Positions 6,916 through 15,900 of a stretch of 30,861 bases of DNA are shown here, in pieces (the first letter of the stretch is position 1; every line of letters starts with the position of its first letter). Both the position numbers and the translations under genes were made by a program. The notes beneath the pieces are model-generated. The model worked only from the letters and a program-made list of their open reading frames with translations, ran no database searches and was not told where the DNA came from. This DNA comes from a virus. The stretch lies in the IMG/VR virus record IMGVR_UViG_3300007623_000021, positions 1 through 30,861 of that record; one strand, 5' to 3'.

Positions 6916-7325
6916 AATATAAATGTAGTGAAGACTATAAGTTAAAAGCAAATAGGATATGTAAACAAGACGGTTGTAATAACCCTGTTCAAAAACCTAA
7001 TTGGAATGATAAGAAAAAGATGTGGAGATCATATACTGATTGTTCCTCATGTAATCATTCTAAAAGAAAGTGGGGCTTTAACAGTGTTGTAAGAGAACAT
7101 ATGCTTATTGAGCAGGACTGCAAGTGTAAAGCTTGCGGTTCCCCTATTAGTTTTAATGGACAACATTCTGGTTGGAAACAAAATGATGCAGTGGTAGACC
7201 ATTGCCATCATACTGGGGAGATAAGAGGGCTTATATGTGGTGTATGTAATTACATTGCTAGGCATGATATCGATAGTGATAGGCTTAGAAGTATAGCCGA
7301 TTACTTAGATAATCATTATAAATAA
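6906..7325 (+). CDS. Endonuclease VII-like HNH nuclease
   Basis: I prefer the ATG at 6906 (MSIEYKCSED), which lies nine bases after GGGGA, over the ATG at 6897; both sit inside the end of nrdA. The roughly 139-aa product has zinc ligands in two pairs, CKACG (about residues 74-78 from this start) and CGVCN (about 115-119). These flank VVDHCHHTGEIRGLIC, the signature of the T4 endonuclease VII/HNH family (DH, then H, then RG-L-C). A further CxxC (TDCSSCNH) and an N-terminal CKQDGC may bind another zinc. It could be a second junction-resolving nuclease besides the RusA-like protein, or a free-standing homing-type nuclease next to nrdA. Confidence 0.87.
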   Translation: MSIEYKCSEDYKLKANRICKQDGCNNPVQKPNWNDKKKMWRSYTDCSSCNHSKRKWGFNSVVREHMLIEQDCKCKACGSPISFNGQHSGWKQNDAVVDHCHHTGEIRGLICGVCNYIARHDIDSDRLRSIADYLDNHYK

Positions 7326-7339
7326 ATATGAGGTGAAAC

Positions 7340-8140
7340 ATGATTGCAATAATAGATGGTGACTCAATACTTTACAGAGCTTGTTATGGCACTGATGATT
7401 TAGAGTATGCTAAAAAGAAGTATCTAGAGATACTGAGAGCACAGATAGATGATTGTTGGGCTGATAAAGCTATATGCTTTGTTAAGGGAAAAGGTAATTG
7501 GAGACATAAAGTCTTTAAGTACTACAAAGCACATCGAAGTACTGTAAGTAAAGAGGATCATCTGAAGAGTCATGGTCTCAATATGGAACTAATGCCTCCT
7601 CTATTAGATTGGTTAGTGGCTAGTCGTCTAGCTATACCCTCTAATGGTATGGAAGCTGATGATCTAGTAAGACGTAAGGCGCTTAAGTGTGAGGCTAGAG
7701 GTGAAAACTACACTATAGTTAGTGCGGATAAAGATCTAGACTGTATTGTAGGTAAACATCTAAGACCTTACAAAGATAAAACCTCTTCTTACTTCATCAC
7801 TCCAGAGGAAGCTGATTATAATTACTATAAACAAATTATGATCGGTGACTCTACTGACTTCATTAAATCACCTAGACTTCTTGGTCCAAAGACAGCTGAG
7901 AAGCTACTGAAAGAAACCTCTAGAGGTAACTGGAAGAAGATGATTGAGAAGGAGTATAAAGAGAGATGTGGTAGTGAGTGGTTCCATGCACTCATGTTCA
8001 CTGGTAGTCTAATACATATACAAAGATATGCTAATGACTTCTTTGTATGGGATAAAACTAAAGGAGACTTCTGGGAATGTGGATTCTCAGAAGCTCCTAA
8101 ATGCTATGGGTATAAACTAGATGGACTCGAAGCCAAGTAA
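7340..8140 (+). CDS. 5'-3' exonuclease (PIN/FEN fold), T7 gp6-like
   Basis: A 266-aa nuclease. The acidic metal cluster is visible in order: IDGDS (residues 5-9), GMEADDLVRR (about 103-112) and SADKDLDC (about 128-135). A helix-hairpin-helix DNA-binding segment follows (GDSTDFIKSPRLLGPKTAEK), as in FEN-type enzymes. The start has AGGTGA just upstream. In T7 the equivalent removes RNA primers and degrades host DNA for nucleotides, which fits the adjoining ribonucleotide reductase genes. Confidence 0.9.
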   Translation: MIAIIDGDSILYRACYGTDDLEYAKKKYLEILRAQIDDCWADKAICFVKGKGNWRHKVFKYYKAHRSTVSKEDHLKSHGLNMELMPPLLDWLVASRLAIPSNGMEADDLVRRKALKCEARGENYTIVSADKDLDCIVGKHLRPYKDKTSSYFITPEEADYNYYKQIMIGDSTDFIKSPRLLGPKTAEKLLKETSRGNWKKMIEKEYKERCGSEWFHALMFTGSLIHIQRYANDFFVWDKTKGDFWECGFSEAPKCYGYKLDGLEAK

Positions 8141-8255
8141 GACATGTGCCTTTTGTGGTGGTAAGAATAATAAACACAATCTAAGTTGTGAGAAGGTGTA
8201 TAATGAACTTCGTAAGGCAGTTAATAGATTCCCTCAAAGGACTAGAGCCAAATGA
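8121..8255 (+). CDS. Possible 44-aa zinc-knuckle protein
   Basis: An ORF from the ATG at 8121 to the TGA at 8253-8255, in a different frame from both neighbours. It overlaps the exonuclease end by 20 bases and the next gene by 53. The product, beginning MDSKPSKTCAFCGGKNN, has a CxxC followed by NLSC, a plausible zinc knuckle, and a basic C terminus. It fills what would otherwise be a 62-base gap. No convincing ribosome site precedes it, so expression would depend on coupling to the exonuclease stop. It may be chance. Confidence 0.4.
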   Translation: MDSKPSKTCAFCGGKNNKHNLSCEKVYNELRKAVNRFPQRTRAK

Positions 8256-8493
8256 GGCGATCCATGTTATATTAGAAGCACTAGATGAATTCAACGTGGA
8301 GTTAGTAGAACTACTCCATGATGATACCATAACTCCAGCTGAGTACTTCTGTAACCTTAATGTTAGGGCTACTCAAGCTAGTATTGTAATTGAAATTATT
8401 AGGAGAACAAATAACGATGATAGCTATCATGCTATCCAATTAGAACCTGATCCCGAAGATACTTGTACTGTTTACAGTGCAGTGATTCATTAA
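8203..8493 (+). CDS. Hypothetical protein, 96 aa
   Basis: I chose the ATG at 8203 (MNFVRQLIDSLKGLEPNEAI), which has AGAAGGTG at 8191-8198, over an upstream GTG at 8188. The acidic protein is mainly helical (about residues 5-75) and lacks cysteine clusters or membrane segments. It sits between the exonuclease and primase-helicase. No family was recognised; a replication-associated role is only inferred from position. Confidence 0.7.
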   Translation: MNFVRQLIDSLKGLEPNEAIHVILEALDEFNVELVELLHDDTITPAEYFCNLNVRATQASIVIEIIRRTNNDDSYHAIQLEPDPEDTCTVYSAVIH

Positions 8494-8519
8494 ATATAAC
8501 TAAACTTAAGGAAAATATT

Positions 8520-10145
8520 ATGACTATTTCTGTTGGTAAAGCCTCTTGTAAATACTGTGGATCTAAAGATAACGTATCTCTATTCAGAGATGCGGATAGT
8601 GATATAGTCAAGGGTAAATGCTGGACACCTGAGTGTAATAAGTTCTACCCTGATTACTACAATGAGGATGCTATGGAAACAAGAATAGAAGTAGAAACAG
8701 CCCATGTTAATACAGGTATTAATGACTACCCCTGTCGTACTCATTCCTCTAGACAGATCAGTGAAGAGATCTGTAAGATGTTTAATGTACGTAGTGCCAT
8801 CAATATAGATGGTGAAGTCTCTACTACCTACTACCCCTACCCTAGACCTGACGGTACTAGTTATAAGATACGTAACTACCCTAAAGACTTTAAGGTATCA
8901 GGTGGTCTCAATAACATTACTCTCTTTGGTCAAACAGTCTTTGATGGTGCTCCAAGAAAGAGAGTAGTTATTACTGAGGGTGAGGAAGATACCTTAGCTA
9001 TAGCTCAATCATATCTTGAATACAACGGTAAGATCTATCCCGTTGTATCTATCCCTTCAGCTTCTAACCTAAAGCCTGTTATAGAAAACAGGGATTGGAT
9101 TATGGAGTTTGAAGAGGTAGTCTTCTATGGCGATAACGATGACGCTGGTAAGTCTGTCATACCTAAGTTAGCTAAGATCATAGGATATAACAAGCTTAAA
9201 GTAGCTAAAGGTAAACACAAAGATGCTTCAGATGAGCTCACTAAAGAGGGACACAAAGGTGTACTGTCTGCTATATGGAATGCAAGCCAGTATAATCCTC
9301 AAGGCATACTCCGTAGAGATACCCTATGGACTGCTATGGAAGACTACGCTAAGATAGAGAGTGTTCCTTATCCTGATTGCTTTGATGGTCTCAATGAGAA
9401 AGTTAAAGGCATGAGGGGTGGTGAGATAACTCTCTGGACTAGCGGTACAGGTAGCGGTAAGAGTACTATGCTACGTGAGATAGTCTATCATCTAATCAAT
9501 ACTACTGATGATAAGATAGGTATTATCTCTCTTGAAGAGTCACCTGCTGAGACAGCTAAGAAGCTATCATGTATGGCTATCAATAAGAACCCAACAAGAG
9601 AAGATATCGATGATAAAGAACTCAGACAAGGCTTTGATGCTGTATTTGGTGATGATAGGATTCTTGTCCTCGATCACGCTGGTGCCATCACTGACGGTAT
9701 TATATCCCAACTTGAGTACATGGCTGCTGTGGGTTGTAAATATCTCTTCATTGACCACATTACTATACTTGTTTCTGAAGGAGCAGAAGGACTAACTGGT
9801 AATGAAGCTATCGATAAGATAATGAATGATCTATTGAAGGTAGCTAAGACACATAACGTATGGATAGGTCTTGTATCTCATCTACGTAAGACATCTTCAG
9901 GTAAATCCTTTGAGGAAGGTGAACTACCTTCTCTTGATGACATCAAAGGCAGTGGTAGTATTAAACAGATATCAATGGATATCATAGCATTCGCTAGAGA
10001 CAGTGGTAACTCAGACCCTACTATCCGTAATACTATTCAGATGAAGGTATTGAAGTGCCGTCACACTGGCCTTACTGGTCCAGCTGGTGAGGCTATCTAT
10101 GAACATGATACAGGACGTATAAAACTTAATGTAGTAGAATTTTAA
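8520..10145 (+). CDS. Bifunctional DNA primase-helicase, T7 gp4-like
   Basis: The start is the ATG at 8520 (MTISVGKASCKYC), with AAGGA a few bases upstream; an in-frame ATG at 8463 lies inside the previous gene. The 541-aa product has an N-terminal zinc finger (C10, C13, C34, C39) and a TOPRIM primase core with E153 (ITEGEEDTLA) and D205/D207 (FYGDNDDAG). A hexameric helicase follows, with Walker A (SGTGSGKST, about 308-316), a catalytic glutamate in SLEES (339-340) and Walker B FIDH (D412). It unwinds DNA and lays primers for the phage polymerase, and should interact with the acidic SSB tail. All active residues appear present. Confidence 0.97.
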   Translation: MTISVGKASCKYCGSKDNVSLFRDADSDIVKGKCWTPECNKFYPDYYNEDAMETRIEVETAHVNTGINDYPCRTHSSRQISEEICKMFNVRSAINIDGEVSTTYYPYPRPDGTSYKIRNYPKDFKVSGGLNNITLFGQTVFDGAPRKRVVITEGEEDTLAIAQSYLEYNGKIYPVVSIPSASNLKPVIENRDWIMEFEEVVFYGDNDDAGKSVIPKLAKIIGYNKLKVAKGKHKDASDELTKEGHKGVLSAIWNASQYNPQGILRRDTLWTAMEDYAKIESVPYPDCFDGLNEKVKGMRGGEITLWTSGTGSGKSTMLREIVYHLINTTDDKIGIISLEESPAETAKKLSCMAINKNPTREDIDDKELRQGFDAVFGDDRILVLDHAGAITDGIISQLEYMAAVGCKYLFIDHITILVSEGAEGLTGNEAIDKIMNDLLKVAKTHNVWIGLVSHLRKTSSGKSFEEGELPSLDDIKGSGSIKQISMDIIAFARDSGNSDPTIRNTIQMKVLKCRHTGLTGPAGEAIYEHDTGRIKLNVVEF

Positions 10146-10154
10146 GGAGGATGT

Positions 10155-12605
10155 ATGAATAATCTTGTTGTAGAATACCTGAGCACTAGGCTCGGAAAGG
10201 TTGTTCTGAATACTAATAAGAAGCAGGCCTATGGTCCACTCTATTTAGTACACCTCCTACAAGACAATGGTGAGATCTATGAGGAAGATATCGCTAAGTT
10301 AGTTAGTATAGCTACTAACATTGTACTACATAAAGCATCTAATGATCCTTCAGGGAAGAAGGGAGAAGCCTTACTCACTCATACAGCTATATCTATAGGC
10401 TTTGAGGTAGCTAACTTTAAGTCTGCTACACTGAATAAGGAACAGATGCTACACATAGGAGATCTATTCATTGAAGCCTTCTATCATGCTGGCTTCATTG
10501 AGATAGCTATCCAAGATGGTTTCGCTCCTAAGTCTGGTTCACCTTATGTTATCTCTATTAAAGATAAGTTCAGTGAGTTAGTTAAGACACAACCACCTAA
10601 GAACTTATTACTCTATACTACTGAAGAACCTATACCACCTATTAAGGGTGTGTTACAGGGTAACAACTATGCAGTAGTTAAAGGAGTTAATTCTGAGACA
10701 GCTAAACAACCACTGATTATCCATCAACAAGCATTCAAAGAGTCTATTGAAAGGAGAGATCCTTGGGTTAAGGCTGTAGATAAAGTACAACAACAACCAT
10801 GGATAATCAATAGAGAGTTATTAGAGGTTATTGAAGACAACTTAGACTCTATTCTTCCTGCTAAGAAAAAGAGATTAAATAAATATACTAAGGCTGAGAT
10901 CAATAATGCTTATAAAGCTTTACAGAAAGATCCAAGCGAAGAGAACAAGCAAGCGTATAATGAAGCTTCTGAGAGGTGGAATCAAGAACTATCCGTTCTC
11001 AGAGACATCTCAAAGAGAGCAGAGTTAGAGGCTATCTATAAGAAAGCTTCTGCTCTTAAACATGTATCTGCTTTCTATCAGTATGTAGATGTAGACTATA
11101 GAGGTCGTATCTACTACAAAGAACCTTTCTTTAACTATCAAGGTAGTGATATGGCTAAGGCTCTCTTTATGTTTGAAGAGGGTGTTAAGCTAACAGAGAA
11201 AGGATTGAGGTGGTTATACATTCATACTGCTTGTTGTTACAATGAGTCTTATGAAGCACATCAAATACCTTCATGGTGTACATATGACTATGCATCTCAT
11301 CTAGAGAGTGAAGGGTTAGACTCTATCTCAGTAGATAAGATGACACTAGAAGATAGATACCTATGGACTGTTAATAACTTAGACTTCATTAAGCTATCAG
11401 TTAACACTATCAATAACTGTGAGAAGCCTTTCTCTTTCTTAGCCTGTTGTATTGAGTTAAATAACTACTTCAATAATCCTAATCATCTGTCTCATCTACC
11501 TATACCTATAGATGGTAGCTGTAATGGCTATCAACATTCAGCGGCTATAGCTAAAGATGAGTTAACAGGTAGACTAGTATCTCTTGAGGCTACTCCTATA
11601 CCTTCTGATCTCTATGTTCAATCAGCTAAGTCTCTTATTGAGAGAGAACAAGAGTGGTTTGATAAGAGAGATATGCCAATGAAGCATATCAGGAAGTATA
11701 TTACTAAACGGGGTACTATGACTAGACAGTATTCAGCTGGTGTTGAGAAGATAGCTGATAGTATGTACTCTGATAGTTATACTGGTGAGATCACTGATAA
11801 ATATGATATAGCTATGGTAGACTGTGAACTACTCTCTAAGAGTCTAATTAAAGCTCTTGAAGAAGTATGTCCCGGAGCTACAGATACTATGTCATTCCTT
11901 CAGTCATTAGTTAACTTTGAGATAGGTAAGACTAGTGCTTATGATATAGATGGTACTAAGTGGACTCATACTAAGAAGAAGAGACTACACTCTCGTAAAC
12001 AAGCTCTTAAGCGTACTAAAGATAAGACAATAGATGAAGAGTTAGAATTAGCTCTGATAGAACAACGTCTATCTCACGTTAAGAAGACTCGTTATGTATC
12101 CTATGGTAATGGTAAGACACATATGGAATGGGTTAGCCCTTCTAACTTCCCTGTCTTCTATCACTCATACCTTACAAGAGAGTTTAATGTCTATGTTACT
12201 CTAGCAGGAGTACCTATAGGCCATAAGAAGAATGGAGAGCATACAGGACGTATTACACATGTCTTACAAGAACCTTCTCCTTATGCTTCTCTTCAGGGGC
12301 TAATGAGTGGTATTAGTCCTAACTATATTCATTCACAAGATGCTGCTCATATGGCATTAGTATTGAGTGAATGGGACTATACCTTTGGGGCTGTCCATGA
12401 TAGCTTTAGTACTCATGCTGAACATGTAGATGAACTAACTGTATTAACTAAACAGAAGTTCATTGATATGTACAGTAGTGATAACTGCTTTGTGGATATA
12501 ATGAACAATGTACTAAGCGATACTACTGGCTTTGATAGACCTCTACCGAAGTTAGGTAATCTAGACATTAACAAATTAAATGAATCAGAATACTTCTTCT
12601 GTTAG
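10155..12605 (+). CDS. Single-subunit DNA-directed RNA polymerase, T7-like
   Basis: An 816-aa enzyme (T7: 883). The motifs are DxxGR at D314-R318 (VDVDYRGRIYY); motif A D453 (PIDGSCNGYQHSAAI); motif B K514, K518, Y526 (YITKRGTMTRQYS); GISPNYIHSQDAAHM (about 719-733); and motif C H748-D749 (VHDSF). The C terminus YFFC resembles the T7 FAFA foot. Compared with T7, Arg627 is Lys and Gly640 is Ser. GGAGG precedes the start. Unlike T7, where this gene is early, it is the second-last gene of a long operon. It probably recognises the repeated sites at 622, 29526 and 29491 (inference). Confidence 0.97.
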   Translation: MNNLVVEYLSTRLGKVVLNTNKKQAYGPLYLVHLLQDNGEIYEEDIAKLVSIATNIVLHKASNDPSGKKGEALLTHTAISIGFEVANFKSATLNKEQMLHIGDLFIEAFYHAGFIEIAIQDGFAPKSGSPYVISIKDKFSELVKTQPPKNLLLYTTEEPIPPIKGVLQGNNYAVVKGVNSETAKQPLIIHQQAFKESIERRDPWVKAVDKVQQQPWIINRELLEVIEDNLDSILPAKKKRLNKYTKAEINNAYKALQKDPSEENKQAYNEASERWNQELSVLRDISKRAELEAIYKKASALKHVSAFYQYVDVDYRGRIYYKEPFFNYQGSDMAKALFMFEEGVKLTEKGLRWLYIHTACCYNESYEAHQIPSWCTYDYASHLESEGLDSISVDKMTLEDRYLWTVNNLDFIKLSVNTINNCEKPFSFLACCIELNNYFNNPNHLSHLPIPIDGSCNGYQHSAAIAKDELTGRLVSLEATPIPSDLYVQSAKSLIEREQEWFDKRDMPMKHIRKYITKRGTMTRQYSAGVEKIADSMYSDSYTGEITDKYDIAMVDCELLSKSLIKALEEVCPGATDTMSFLQSLVNFEIGKTSAYDIDGTKWTHTKKKRLHSRKQALKRTKDKTIDEELELALIEQRLSHVKKTRYVSYGNGKTHMEWVSPSNFPVFYHSYLTREFNVYVTLAGVPIGHKKNGEHTGRITHVLQEPSPYASLQGLMSGISPNYIHSQDAAHMALVLSEWDYTFGAVHDSFSTHAEHVDELTVLTKQKFIDMYSSDNCFVDIMNNVLSDTTGFDRPLPKLGNLDINKLNESEYFFC

Positions 12606-12613
12606 GAGATATC

Positions 12614-12877
12614 ATGGAAAAGAAAAGTTATAACTATATGGCATTAGCTAACAAGATGCCTGTAGATGATATGGATGTAGTAGAAGCCTTTAACCTAGAC
12701 CCTAAGGTAGCCTATACTCCTGAGATTAACAATGCTGCTTTGAATGAGGCTATGCGTAGACTAAGAGTTAACCTATTAGAAGAGGGTTATACTGAAGAGC
12801 AAGCCAACAATGAAGTAGAGCTCTATCGTAGCGGTGTGTTAGAGAATATTAATAACGCTACTAAGATGAGTCGATAA
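12614..12877 (+). CDS. Hypothetical protein, 87 aa, last gene of the + operon
   Basis: A small acidic helical protein (MEKKSYNYMALANKMPVDDM at the start), coupled closely behind the RNA polymerase with TTAGGAGAT as ribosome site. There are no cysteines or membrane segments. Its place directly after the RNA polymerase makes a polymerase-associated or regulatory role possible, but no family was recognised. A bidirectional terminator starts seven bases after its stop. Confidence 0.75.
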   Translation: MEKKSYNYMALANKMPVDDMDVVEAFNLDPKVAYTPEINNAALNEAMRRLRVNLLEEGYTEEQANNEVELYRSGVLENINNATKMSR

Positions 12878-12883
12878 ATAAAG

Positions 12884-12915
12884 ATGCCCCAAAGAGAATA
12901 ATCTCTAAGGGGCAT
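12884..12915. terminator. Bidirectional intrinsic terminator between convergent blocks
   Basis: ATGCCCC (12884-12890) pairs with GGGGCAT (12909-12915), and AGAGA (12893-12897) pairs with TCTCT (12902-12906) around the loop ATAA, with a 2x2 A/A internal mismatch. T-rich sequence follows on both sides (TCTTGTTT on +, CTTTATTT on -). It sits exactly between the convergent + operon and - late genes, so it should stop transcription from both. Confidence 0.9.
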
Positions 12916-12921
12916 TCTTGT

Positions 12922-15900
12922 TTATGAAGAGGACTTACTATTAAAGTAACCTTTACGTATAGCCTTCTGTATCTTATCCCTACCATTAGACATTCTATTC
13001 AACATCTTCTTAAGAGGGGCTACAGCACCTTTACTAACATCTAGTCTAGGTGTAAGCATTAACCCAGTTAATTTAAGGTTGATGTTAACCAATGCCTTAA
13101 AGTCTTCTGGACTAATCACTAAAGCTTTACGTCTGTTTCTTTGAACAGTAGGATCAGGATCCATATTAAATCCTAAAGAAGCTAGTTCAGTAAACTGGGG
13201 TGGAACCCTCCATCCAGCAGATTCAGCTGCCTTAAGCAAACCAATCCTGTCTTTATGGGTGTTCTCTTGATTCTCCCATATCTTCCTGTTATAGTTCTTC
13301 ATCCTTTCATTTTCTTCACTGTTCTGTAACCTAAGGGCTACCTTCTCAGCGTAATCATCTAACAAACCGAATATAGCTCTGTATTGAGAGTCAGCAGAAG
13401 TACCTACTAAGAATCCCTGTTGCTGATTCTTAGGAGCTTTCTTATTACTTTCAATAACTCTATCAGCTCTACGCTTTAAGTCATTAGACGATTGAATAGC
13501 CATATCATATAGCTGATCAAATGTATTAGACTCCATAGCGATAGCTGTCATAGCTATATTGTTGTATGCTATATTATGGAACAACCAAGAGTTAGCATTA
13601 AGAATGTTAGCATCATGGATAGGTACGTTAGGAGAAGCAGTCTTCCTTCCCATGTTCTGGGATAGAATAGCTATCTTCATTACAGTAGCATCTAGTGCAT
13701 GAGTAATCTTAGCTGAGAGAGACTGAGCAAAACCTTTACCGGGAGACTTATCATAACGAACAAACTGTTCATCTTCAACTCGTACTCTAGGTGTAGGGTT
13801 ATCTATCCTGTCTTCTCTTTCTAAGTATACCTGCTTATTCCCTTCAGCATCATAGTAGACTTCTTTATTAGGGTTACTAGCAAGCATCCCATCAGTAGCC
13901 TCTTCCATAGCTATCTGTCCAGTCATACCAGAAGGTAGTAATTCACTAACACTCATAGGTATTTCAGTACCCAAGTCATTAACGATATTAGCTCCGAACT
14001 TATTGTTCATTGCTAGTATACGACCTAAGGGTTCTACAAACCTCTGTACTGAGTGTTCAGCTAATACTTCTTCATATGTCTGACCATATACATTCTTCAT
14101 AGCATCAACAACAGCCTTATCAGAACCAAACTCTTTAACTAAGCTATCATAACCCTCTGGGTTACGTAACTTAAGCTCCATCATAAGGTCTTTAGTAGCA
14201 GCTGTATTTACTCTAGCATGTAAACCATAGAAGCCATGTACTAAGACATGTCTTGTAGAGTTCTTAATACCAACTAGATCAACTAGATCATTGAAGGCTG
14301 TTATAAGAGCTTCAGCTTTATCCTTATCATCTGCATATAACTTAATAGCAGGAGAGTGTGGACCAGTAATGTGATCTCTCATAACATCATAGAAGGAATC
14401 ATAATCACTAAAGAATAACTCTGTATCTTCAGGATCAATAGAGTAACCTAAGATGTTAGTACCCTTAGTTCCTTTCTTAATTGCTTGTAGCTGTACGTTA
14501 GAGTTGTTCTGGTCAACTTCTAGTATAGCCTCCATTGGGTAATGAGTAACAGTAGGATCAAAGTAATTAGATATATCCTGTAACTGAGATACATGGAACC
14601 CTAAGTCACCTCTCTTCAGAATAGCTTTCTGTTCCTTAGTGTACTGATCAGGTAGACGAGGCATAGACAATAAGTCTTTATTGATCTGAGCCATCCTCTG
14701 AAGCTCTTTATCTATCCTACCTTTATTAAGGGCATAGTAACGAACAAGATCAGCATCAGACATAGAGTTAAGTCTAGGTGTATATTCATTTCTAGCACCA
14801 TAGTACTTATACTTAGGTGTGAATGTACCTACCTCTTCAGCTAGTTGTAAGAACAAACGAGCAAACATAGCTGCTCTTGTCATCTCAAGGAACTTGTTCT
14901 TATCTGCTTTCTCTAGATTTCTTAACTTCTTAAGAGACTCAAATCCCTCTCTAGTTACAGTCTTACCATTAGAGTTACTACTGAATAAGATGTTATTCAA
15001 CTCATCAGCAATAGCCATCAAGTCATAGTTAGCGGCAGCTATTCTATCTTTAAAGAATGTAGGTTTCTCTGCAAAGCTCATTACAGCTCTGAGAGTAGCC
15101 TTCATCATAGACATACCATCACGACTTAACTCATGGTGACGTAGGTTTCTACCTCTACCCCACCGAACAAACCTAGGTTTACCTGCATGTTCATAATGCT
15201 CAGGGTTTGTTTCAGGGTTAGGATCAATCTGAAACTTAGATAAACGTAGGTCAACATTTAAGATAGACCAACCATGATTCCTATCTTGGTTTGTTTTCTC
15301 TTGAGCTTTAATCCTAAGTTTGTCTAGAGTATTCTTATTAAGAGGTTGATCAGAAGGAATGTTATTAATCTTTCTGTAGTGAGCTACCTCAGTATCAAAG
15401 TATTTCTTCTCTGTCTTCTTATAGTCTGTATCAGACATCTTGAAGTACTCTCTTTCGAAGCTATTCACTCCCTGTTGAAAGTCTCTCAATGCCTTATCAT
15501 ACATCTTAGCTACTAGTTCTAGACGTTCAGGAGATACTTGACGACCTACAGCGTTAAGAAGATCTTCATACAGATACTCAGGTAGAATACCTTTCTGTAG
15601 CTGGTTAGTAAGATCCTTAACTGTGTTAGGCATATCTCCAATGTTACCTGAAACATTAGAAGAAGGAGTTATAGGAGCTAATCTCTTCTGGAACTTCTCA
15701 GGATAAGCTGTTTCGAGTATAGCTTCAGCTGCTTTATAGTCCTCTCTAGCCATAGCAGAAGGATCAGTGAACTCAGCGTAATAAGTTACTGAACCTCTAG
15801 TACTAGTAGATCTATAGATACTAGCTGTACCATCATCTACCTTACTCTGTAGTACTCTGGTACCTACCATAGCGTAGTAAGGATCATCCTCACGCTTAGT

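Noticed and set aside
8463-8519. Upstream start for the primase-helicase
   Set aside because: It lies inside the preceding gene without a ribosome site. The ATG at 8520 has AAGGA, and the zinc finger begins ten residues later, as expected.
10660-10695. Partial match to the promoter repeat (AACTATGCAGTAG) inside the RNA polymerase gene
   Set aside because: It matches only part of the core, is explained by coding sequence (NNYAVVKG), and lacks the purine/G run after the core. A similar partial match near 23526 (TTAACCATGCAGG) was dismissed for the same reason.
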